DNA of 64,000 nucleotides, from assembly GCA_009363875.1 (NCBI GenBank), contig CM018682.1, positions 59,108,031 to 59,172,030 on the forward strand, written 5' to 3'. The notes beneath the pieces are model-generated. The model was not told the DNA's origin. It saw nothing but the letters and a program-made list of their open reading frames with translations, and did no database searches. The position numbers and the translations under genes are program-made. Below are positions 57,192 to 64,000 of the stretch, piece after piece. Position 1 is the first letter of the stretch; each line of letters starts with the position of its first letter. The DNA comes from Mikania micrantha. Lineage: Eukaryota > Streptophyta > Magnoliopsida > Asterales > Asteraceae.

Positions 57192-57809
57192 ATGGCATCA
57201 TCATCGGTACCTTATATTTACATTGATGATTCCGAGGACGAGGAACCGATAGTTCCGGCACCACCGTCATCACCACCACCACCTATTCCATCACCTCCAC
57301 CATATGAGATGGATGACTCAGATCCGGAGGAGGATCCGGAGGAGGATCCATACGAGGATCCCGAGGAGGACCCGGATGAGGATCCGGAAGAGGAGCCAGT
57401 GGAGGGCACTCAGCAGATCCCTGCTGAGGGACCCTCTGCACATCCACCACCAGTACTAGATGCTCCTGAGCCTAAGAGGCAAAGGACGGACGCTGAGGAG
57501 ATCGCCAAACTGCGCGAGGATTTGTACGAGGCAGAAGATAGGATCGCGCAACACTCTCAGGAACAATGGGATGCTAATGAGAGGCAAGAGGAACTTGCCC
57601 ATCTGGTTCATGACATGCGGAACGAGATGATTAGCTTGATTGATCGTCTCGAAGCTTCAGAGAACCGAGCTGAGTTCTTAGAGGGTAGGATAGAAGCCTT
57701 AGAGGATTTAGTGGCCTCTGAGAATGAGGAAGAGGAGGAAGAGGAAGAAGGGGAGGAACCAGCACCAGTTGTTGATTCCGATCCTGAATCCACTGTTGAG
57801 GACGATTGA
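57192..57809 (+). CDS. Extra ORF upstream of gag: Pro-rich, acidic, coiled-coil protein (205 aa)
   Basis: I chose the ATG at 57192 (MASSSVPYIYIDDSEDEEP) over the in-frame upstream ATG at 57135. The upstream part translates the hairpin leader and looks non-coding. Layout: a short hydrophobic/acidic start, a proline run (APPSSPPPPIPSPPPY; residues 20-35), an acidic DPEEDPEEDPYEDPEEDP-type repeat, a basic patch PEPKRQR (about residue 93, NLS-like), a long predicted coiled coil (AEEIAKLREDLYEAEDRIAQ through EFLEGRIEALEDLV), and a Glu-run tail. No enzyme motif, no zinc finger, no membrane segment. It lies between primer site and gag, in a different frame, 254 bp ahead of the gag-pol ATG. It is intact in a young element, which suggests selection or recent activity. 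Function unknown. Confidence 0.75.
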   Translation: MASSSVPYIYIDDSEDEEPIVPAPPSSPPPPIPSPPPYEMDDSDPEEDPEEDPYEDPEEDPDEDPEEEPVEGTQQIPAEGPSAHPPPVLDAPEPKRQRTDAEEIAKLREDLYEAEDRIAQHSQEQWDANERQEELAHLVHDMRNEMISLIDRLEASENRAEFLEGRIEALEDLVASENEEEEEEEEGEEPAPVVDSDPESTVEDD

Positions 57810-58063
57810 TTGTTTTTTTTTCTTTTCTTTCTTGTTTTGTTTAAACTTATTAGGAACGGGTTGTGTTCCTACATTAGTAGTTTGAAAAGTTGTGTTTTAT
57901 TTCAAAAGTATTGTACTCAAAGAAAGTTTCTATCTATGGAAGAATTATTATTTATTTTCAACAGTTGTGTTGATTTATATTACATGTTGTGTTTGTTGTT
58001 TTACTTACACATGTTACATTAGACTTTGCAAGCATGCTAACACTTCTTGTAAATAGGAAACTA
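57810..58063 (+). other. Intergenic gap between the extra ORF and gag-pol
   Basis: 254 bp beginning with a T-rich run. 'catgctaacacttcttgtaaatag' at about 58033-58056 resembles a branch site plus splice acceptor 7 nt before the gag-pol ATG. Splicing here would remove the extra ORF, but this is only a sequence impression. Confidence 0.4.
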
Positions 58064-61000
58064 ATGGCTGAGGGAAACGTACATATGACTGTTGCTGAGC
58101 TCAATGAGCTAATTAACAACAGAGTTGCAGAGGCAATCGCACAGTATGCGCAGACACACAACACAGGGCCACAGGGTCCAGCTGGGGGATTGGTTAATCC
58201 ACAAGTCTGCACGTTCAAGATGTTCTTGGACTGTAAGCCACACAATTTCAAAGGGTCGGAGGGGGCCATTGGACTCCTTCGGTGGATTGAAAAGGCTGAG
58301 TCGGTGTTTGAAATGTGCAACTGCCCTAACGAAAGCAAGGTGAAATTTGCTACGGGAACATTGGAGGGTCCAGCACTAACTTGGTGGAACTCAAATGTCC
58401 AGACTCTGGGGTTGGGAGAGGCTAATGCCTTAACATGGAATGACTTCAAAACTTTACTGCAAGAGGAGTACTGTCCTCGCAGTGAGATGCAGAAGTTGGA
58501 GGAGGAATACTGGCACCTCAAGATGGAGGGGTCAAACATTGAAGAGTATACGACCAGGTCACATGAGTTGGCCAGACTGCTTCCACACATGGCTACTCCA
58601 GCCAGTAAGTGGATTGAAAGGTACATTGGAGGACTAGTGCCTCAGATTCAGGGGTTGGTGACTTCAGCAAATCCCACCACCATCCAACAAGCTGTTCGTT
58701 TAGCGCATCAGCTTACTGACCAGGCAGTGTTGCAGGGGACTCTGCCCAAACGAACATCTGCTACCAAGGTAGGAGATCATAAGAGAAAGTGGGAAGGTAA
58801 CAACTTCAAGGGTAACAACCAACAATCATATCAGCAAAACCGGAAACAAGACTCAAACAAGTCTTATCATGGTTCAAGCAGTGGTCAACAATCATCATCG
58901 TCGGGGGGTTATATTGGCAAACACCCCAAGTGCAATAGGTGTGGTTACCATCATGCAGGTAATCAGTGTGAGAAAGCTAAGTGCCAGAGGTGTGGCAAGA
59001 TTGGGCATGCGGCTAAGGATTGTCTCGGGGAACTACAGAACAACAACAACCAGAACAATAACCAGAACAACGCTCAGAAAGGTTGTTTTGAGTGTGGCAA
59101 GATGGGGCATTTTAAGAAAGATTGCCCACAGCTCAAGAAAGGCGGGGACAATAATGCCAATGGCAATGGAAATGGCAACGGTAATGGAAATGGCACCAAC
59201 AACAACAACAACAATAACAACAACAACAACAATGGTGCTAGAGGCAGGGCGTTTGTGATTGGAGGACGTCAAGCGCGGGAGGATCCCAACATTGTTACGG
59301 GTACGTTCCTCTTAAATAATCACTATGCCTCTATGTTATTTGACACCGGTGCCGACCGGAGTTTTGTATCTAGTTCACTTGCTAAGTTGCTAAATGTTAG
59401 TTCCACTGCCTTAGATAGTCCATACACTGTGGAATTAGCTGATGGTAAGTTGATAGTAGTGAAAAATATCTTTAAGGGATGTATCCTTGATTTGATGGGT
59501 CAAACATTAGAGATTGACCTTATGCCTATTGCCTTAGGCAGTTTTGATGTAGTTATTGGCATGGACTGGTTGTCCAAAAACCAGGCTGAAATCGTATGCC
59601 ATGAAAAGATTGTTCGCATACCTCTTCCGCAGGGAGAGACATTATATGTACAAGGCGAGAAGAGCAGTACGCCACTGCGTCTCATATCTTGTATGAAAGC
59701 ACACAAATGCCTGCGGAAAGGTCATACGGCAGTTATAGCACTTATAACTGAAAAGCCGGTAGCTGAGAAGAAGCTTGAAGATATACCTGTAGTTTGTGAA
59801 TTTCCGGAGGTGTTTCCAGATGACTTGCCGGGATTACCGCCTATCAGACAGGTGGAATTTCGAATCGATCTTACACCAGATGCAGCACCGATAGCTAGGG
59901 CGCCTTATCGACTTGCACCGTCAGAGATGCAAGAGTTATCCACACAATTGCAAGAGTTGTTGGATAACGGTTTCATACGACCTAGTTTTTCACCATGGGG
60001 AGCTCCAGTTTTGTTTGTAAAGAAGAAGGACGGAACTTTCCGTATGTGTATCGATTACCGGGAATTGAACAAGGTCACTATCAAGAACCGGTATCCGTTA
60101 CCCAGAATTGACGATCTGTTCGATCAGTTGCAAGGTTCGAGTTACTACTCGAAGATTGATCTCAGGTCGGGTTATCATCAATTAAGAGTTCAGGAGGAGG
60201 ATATCCCGAAGACAGCATTCAGGACACGCTATGGCCATTATGAGTTCTTGGTCATGCCATTTGGGTTGACAAACGCTCCAGCTGTATTCATGGATCTCAT
60301 GAATCGTGTTTGTAAACCTTATCTTGATAAGTTTGTCATTGTTTTCATTGATGACATTCTCATCTATTCACAGTCTGAGGAGGAGCACGCCGAACATCTT
60401 CGATTACTATTGGAATTACTGAAACAGGAACAATTGTACGCTAAATTCTCGAAATGTGATTTCTGGATGCGAGAAGTACAATTCTTGGGTCATATAGTCA
60501 ACGAAAAGGGCATACATGTTGATCCAGCGAAGATTGAAGCGATTAAGAATTGGGAAGCACCAAAGACCCCTACCGAGGTACGACAATTCCTTGGTTTGGC
60601 GGGTTACTACCGACGATTTATTGAGGGATTCTCAAAGATCGCTCAACCACTTACAGCTCTTACGCATAAGGGGACAAAGTATAACTGGACAGATAAACAG
60701 GAAGCTGCATTCCAGTTATTGAAACAGAAACTCTGCAGTGCACCGATTCTGTCCTTACCGGAAGGAACAGAAGACTTTGTGGTGTATTGTGATGCATCTG
60801 CACAAGGTTTGGGATGTGTGTTGATGCAACGTGATAAAGTGATTGCTTATGCTTCCAGACAACTACGAACACACGAAAAGAATTACACTACTCATGACTT
60901 GGAGTTAGGAGCAGTGGTCTTTGCTTTGAAGATTTGGAGGCATTATTTGTATGGAACTAAGTGTACTATTTATACTGATCATAAGAGTTTGCAACATATC

Positions 61001-62632
61001 TTTGATCAGAAGGAACTCAATATGAGACAACGACGATGGGTTGAGTTGTTGAATGATTATGAGTGTGCGATTAAATATCACCCGGGAAAGGCTAATGTGG
61101 TAGCTGATGCTTTAAGCAGAAAGGATACTTCAACAAGACGGGTTCGTGCACTTATGATGACAATACATACCGACTTACCTGACAAGGTGCACAGTGCTCA
61201 GATTGAGGCCTTGAAAAAGGAAAACTTAGTACCGGAATCCTTACGAGGAATGGAAGAACAATTGGATGTTAAACCTGATGGAATTCGTTATTTCACTAAT
61301 CGAATGTGGATACCTTTGTATGGAGGTTTAAGGGAACTCGTGATGGATGAAGCACACAAGTCCAGATATTCAGTCCATCCAGGATCAGACAAGATGTATC
61401 ATGATTTGAAGGCACTGTATTGGTGGCCTCATATGAAAGCTGATATTGCTAAGTACGTTAGCAAATGTTTGACTTGTTCGAAAGTCAAAGTGGAATACCA
61501 GAAGCCATCTGGTTTACTGCAACAACCAGAGATACCGATGTGGAAGTGGGAACAGATTTCGATGGATTTCATTACTAAGTTACCCCGTACACCGACTGGT
61601 TGTGATACGATTTGGGTAATTGTCGATCGATTAACGAAATCTGCACACTTCTTAGCAATCAAGGAAACTGATAAGATGGAGAAATTGACTCGCGTTTATA
61701 TCAAGGAAGTAGTAGCACGACATGGCGTGCCAATCTCTATCATATCAGATCGGGATGCCCGATTTACTTCTAACTTTTGGAAATCTCTTCATAAGTCATT
61801 GGGGACTCGCTTGGATATGAGTACCGCTTATCATCCACAGACCGATGGTCAAAGTGAACGAACGATTCAAACGCTCGAGGATATGTTAAGAGCTTGTGTA
61901 ATTGACTTTGGTGATAGCTGGGAGAATCATTTACCGTTAGTGGAATTCTCTTACAATAATAGTTATCATACAAGTATTCAAGCAGCACCGTTTGAAGCTT
62001 TGTATGGTCGCAAATGTCGTTCACCAGTTTGTTGGGCTGAAATTGGTGACAGTCAGATAACAGGTCCTGAACTGGTGCACGAGACGACAGAGAAGATAGT
62101 TCAAATCCGGAACCGTATGGCAGCGGCCCGGGATCGACAGAAGAGTTATGCTGACAAACGTCGCAAGCCGTTGGAATTTCAAGTAGGAGACCGAGTTCTT
62201 CTAAAGGTATCACCTTGGAAAGGTGTGATACGATTCGGCAAGCGCGGGAAGCTTAGTCCACGTTACGTAGGACCTTTTGAGATCCTGAAAAGGGTTGGTC
62301 CGGTTGCGTATCAACTTAAACTACCGGATGAACTCAGTGGGGTTCATGATGTGTTTCATGTGTCGAACTTAAAGAAATGTCTTTCTGACGAGACATTGAT
62401 TGTACCGTTGGAAGAAATACAAGTAGATGAACAGTTGCGATTCATTGAAGAACCAGCTGAAATCATGGACCGGGAGGTCAAACAACTTAAGCAAAGCAAG
62501 ATTCCGATAGTCAAAGTTCGATGGAATTCAAGACGTGGTCCTGAATTCACATGGGAACGGGAAGACCAAATAATGAAGAAATATCCTCATCTATTCAAAA
62601 CAACTACTGCTAACACTGAGAGCGCACGTTAA
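58064..62632 (+). CDS. Chromovirus gag-pol polyprotein (1522 aa), intact
   Basis: I start at the ATG at 58064 (MAEGNVHMTVAELNELINNR); 25 upstream in-frame codons from 57989 look non-coding. Order: gag core (TFKMFLDCKPHNFKGSEGAI, ALTWWNSN, IERYIGGLVPQIQ); zinc knuckles CQRCGKIGHAAKDC and CFECGKMGHFKKDC separated by Asn/Gln-rich runs; an (NG)n/Asn-rich linker; protease LFDTGADRS (DTG at 427-429). The RT has MCIDYRELNKVTIKNRYPLP and FIDD at 761-764. RNase H has YCDAS (Asp 910). The integrase has HKSRYSVHPG..CLTCSK and DD35E Asp 1168, Asp 1229, Glu 1265. The C-terminal chromodomain is EIMDREVKQLKQSKIP..VRWNSRRGPEFTW. All catalytic and zinc-binding residues I can identify are present. Single-frame gag-pol is usual in plant Gypsy elements. 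Confidence 0.97.
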   Translation: MAEGNVHMTVAELNELINNRVAEAIAQYAQTHNTGPQGPAGGLVNPQVCTFKMFLDCKPHNFKGSEGAIGLLRWIEKAESVFEMCNCPNESKVKFATGTLEGPALTWWNSNVQTLGLGEANALTWNDFKTLLQEEYCPRSEMQKLEEEYWHLKMEGSNIEEYTTRSHELARLLPHMATPASKWIERYIGGLVPQIQGLVTSANPTTIQQAVRLAHQLTDQAVLQGTLPKRTSATKVGDHKRKWEGNNFKGNNQQSYQQNRKQDSNKSYHGSSSGQQSSSSGGYIGKHPKCNRCGYHHAGNQCEKAKCQRCGKIGHAAKDCLGELQNNNNQNNNQNNAQKGCFECGKMGHFKKDCPQLKKGGDNNANGNGNGNGNGNGTNNNNNNNNNNNNGARGRAFVIGGRQAREDPNIVTGTFLLNNHYASMLFDTGADRSFVSSSLAKLLNVSSTALDSPYTVELADGKLIVVKNIFKGCILDLMGQTLEIDLMPIALGSFDVVIGMDWLSKNQAEIVCHEKIVRIPLPQGETLYVQGEKSSTPLRLISCMKAHKCLRKGHTAVIALITEKPVAEKKLEDIPVVCEFPEVFPDDLPGLPPIRQVEFRIDLTPDAAPIARAPYRLAPSEMQELSTQLQELLDNGFIRPSFSPWGAPVLFVKKKDGTFRMCIDYRELNKVTIKNRYPLPRIDDLFDQLQGSSYYSKIDLRSGYHQLRVQEEDIPKTAFRTRYGHYEFLVMPFGLTNAPAVFMDLMNRVCKPYLDKFVIVFIDDILIYSQSEEEHAEHLRLLLELLKQEQLYAKFSKCDFWMREVQFLGHIVNEKGIHVDPAKIEAIKNWEAPKTPTEVRQFLGLAGYYRRFIEGFSKIAQPLTALTHKGTKYNWTDKQEAAFQLLKQKLCSAPILSLPEGTEDFVVYCDASAQGLGCVLMQRDKVIAYASRQLRTHEKNYTTHDLELGAVVFALKIWRHYLYGTKCTIYTDHKSLQHIFDQKELNMRQRRWVELLNDYECAIKYHPGKANVVADALSRKDTSTRRVRALMMTIHTDLPDKVHSAQIEALKKENLVPESLRGMEEQLDVKPDGIRYFTNRMWIPLYGGLRELVMDEAHKSRYSVHPGSDKMYHDLKALYWWPHMKADIAKYVSKCLTCSKVKVEYQKPSGLLQQPEIPMWKWEQISMDFITKLPRTPTGCDTIWVIVDRLTKSAHFLAIKETDKMEKLTRVYIKEVVARHGVPISIISDRDARFTSNFWKSLHKSLGTRLDMSTAYHPQTDGQSERTIQTLEDMLRACVIDFGDSWENHLPLVEFSYNNSYHTSIQAAPFEALYGRKCRSPVCWAEIGDSQITGPELVHETTEKIVQIRNRMAAARDRQKSYADKRRKPLEFQVGDRVLLKVSPWKGVIRFGKRGKLSPRYVGPFEILKRVGPVAYQLKLPDELSGVHDVFHVSNLKKCLSDETLIVPLEEIQVDEQLRFIEEPAEIMDREVKQLKQSKIPIVKVRWNSRRGPEFTWEREDQIMKKYPHLFKTTTANTESAR

Positions 62633-62633
62633 A

Positions 62634-62674
62634 TTTCGGGACGAAATTTCCTTCAACAAGGGGATGACGTGATG
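62634..62674 (+). promoter_or_regulatory. First (upstream) polypurine-tract block
   Basis: 'tttcgggacgaaatttcctt' followed by 'caacaaggggatgacgtgatg', starting 2 bp after the gag-pol stop. An almost identical block lies at 63120-63155 next to the LTR. Confidence 0.75.
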
Positions 62675-63119
62675 CTTTCACACATCAACACTGCAAATTT
62701 CAAACTGTACGCACAAACATTTTACTTATTCAATTGATTTTGTTACAAACATTTGTGCTACATTACATTCTGTATATTTTATGTGCTACATTTCATATGT
62801 TACATGTTATGGTAGTACATACATGATTGGTTACACACATTTTGCTATGTGCGGGGTTGCATAGTACAAACAGTTTCAGACACTCACTATGTGTGAGGTT
62901 ACACAACACAGTATGATCAAACACAAACAGTCACATTTAGGTGAACTAACTAGTGTACACGCAAACAGTCACATTGAACGATCACATTGAGTTGTGATGT
63001 TGCTAGCATTAGACTATGTGTGTGTGAGTACACACAAGCACGCAGAATGATCAAACCACACTAACACGTACGATTTAAACTCGTAAGTAGTTTCCTAACT
63101 ACTCCTAACACTTACTAAT
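62675..63119 (+). other. 445 bp insert between the two polypurine blocks
   Basis: Non-coding, rich in ACACA/TACAT. Contains loose repeats such as '(g/a)ctatgtg.g.ggtt.ca(t/c)a' near 62843 and 62885. No ORF of note. Confidence 0.6.
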
Positions 63120-63153
63120 TTTCGGGACGAAAATTCCTTCAACAAGGGGATGA
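63120..63153 (+). promoter_or_regulatory. Second polypurine-tract block, adjoining the 3' LTR
   Basis: 'tttcgggacgaaaattcctt' then 'caacaaggggatga', followed directly by TGTGACAATCC. This is the copy in the standard priming position. Confidence 0.85.
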
Positions 63154-64000
63154 TGTGACAATCCGACTTTTCGGATTAACATTGTTAACTGAAGAGAGTG
63201 AGATCATAGGCCCAACAAGACAAATTAGGCCCAATGAAGTCTATGAAGGCCCAACAAAGTCTAGTAGGCCCAATAAGACCAGTTTAGGTTAAATGAAAAC
63301 AAGGAAGGCCACTAAGGCCCAAGTAGGCCAAATAAGGCCCAAGAAGGCCCAGTAAGGCCCAAGAAGGCCCAGTAAGGCCAAGAAAGGCCCGATAGGCTCA
63401 AGGTAGGCTTTATGAGTTCAGAATAGGCCCAATGGCATTAATGAAGCCCAAATGAGTTAACTAAGGCCAATAGTATTTCAAATGGGCCAAATTAGTGACG
63501 ATTTGGATTTTGGTTCAACTTTATTAATCGAATTGTTATGCAATTGAGCTAAACCATATCTAAAGGATTTGATTTAGTAGAAATCAGTCTCAATTTGTTC
63601 TAACTACAAAATCTAGACTTGTAATTAATTTAAAAGTCCAATTTTGACTTTAAAAGTCAAAATTCGTTTAGAAAACAAGAAAGAAATTCGAAATTTATCA
63701 AATTCGAAGTTGTAATTGCGAATTTATCATCCATAATCATTGTAGTAATGATTATGAACCGTTTACATACGTTTTAATCCATTAGCATTCGAATTGAATG
63801 GAGTTATGGGCATAAGTGTTGTAACCGTCACATGGTTACATCAAAACCATGAAATTCGATTTCCATCTTCACAATTGCACATTCCTACATCACAGTCGGC
63901 ACATTCAGAGTCATTATCATATATCAATTCGATCGGTGAAGCTTCAGTTCGAAGGATTGGATCGCGAGTGGGCCGAAACTAGAGCTTCTAAGTGAATTAC
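63154..64000 (+). repeat. 3' LTR of the young chromovirus (first 847 bp)
   Basis: Identical to 54108-54954 except for two substitutions that I can find (c/g near 63543, a/g near 63741). The remaining ~2.05 kb lies beyond the window. Confidence 0.95.

Larger units (their letters stand above)
54108..64000 (+). mobile_element. Young intact Gypsy chromovirus (Tekay-like), plus strand, 3' LTR cut by window end
   Basis: A 2902 bp 5' LTR, initiator-Met primer site, extra ORF, an uninterrupted gag-pol frame of 1522 codons ending in a chromodomain, polypurine tract, and the first 847 bp of the 3' LTR. I find two substitutions between the visible LTR portions (near 54497/63543 and 54694/63741). The element lies within LTR D. 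The target duplication cannot be checked because the right end is outside the window. Confidence 0.95.

Noticed and set aside
57958..58626. A 222-codon minus-strand ORF opposite the young chromovirus gag
   Set aside because: It is the antisense shadow of a real gag frame and shows no domain of its own.

Overview
This 64 kb window is repeat DNA from a plant nuclear genome. No ordinary host gene is visible. It holds a tandem satellite array followed by nested LTR retrotransposons of both plant superfamilies. The layout (Copia gag-PR-IN-RT-RH; Gypsy PR-RT-RH-IN with a C-terminal chromodomain, initiator-Met primer sites, LTRs of 2.7-3.4 kb) is that of a large dicot genome. The style of several elements reminds me of Asteraceae, but that is recollection, not a search result.

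Region by region. 1-11780: seven head-to-tail copies of a ~1696 bp satellite, each made of two diverged half-units (about 1007 and 688 bp). 11781-14672: the 3' end of a decayed Copia element (RNase H remnant, a 1.9 kb spacer with promoter-like and splice-acceptor signals, then the start of an extra ORF). 14678-26755: a complete but dead minus-strand Gypsy chromovirus (Tekay-like), inserted into that extra ORF with a 5 bp duplication (ACATT). 26761-29156: the rest of the first Copia copy. 29157-31858: a truncated LTR of another Gypsy family. 31859-33353: a minus-strand Gypsy gag/LTR remnant. 33354-44441: a second copy of the Copia 3' end, split by a nearly intact young Copia element (33883-42040; target duplication CCCCT; 969 bp LTRs). 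44442-50313: further minus-strand Gypsy remnants, including an internally deleted element. 50314-54107: LTR fragments. 54108-64000: a young, apparently intact plus-strand Gypsy chromovirus whose 3' LTR runs off the window.

Insertion history inferred from nesting and from LTR differences counted by eye: satellite and old Gypsy remnants; Copia insertion and a ~4.4 kb tandem duplication; the minus-strand chromovirus (about 9 LTR differences in a 250 bp stretch); the nested Copia (about 5 in 969 bp); last the plus-strand chromovirus (2 in 847 bp). The plus-strand chromovirus is the only element that looks able to encode all its proteins.

The most unusual signals lie outside the polyproteins. They are: a family of ~85 nt hairpins in the dead chromovirus whose outer stems differ between copies yet stay self-complementary; a cluster of five hairpins in the young chromovirus LTR; an extra proline-rich, coiled-coil, acidic ORF upstream of gag in that element; an analogous extra ORF at the 3' end of the old Copia with its own promoter-like region and splice acceptor; and LTR-specific arrays of short TCG-containing motifs.
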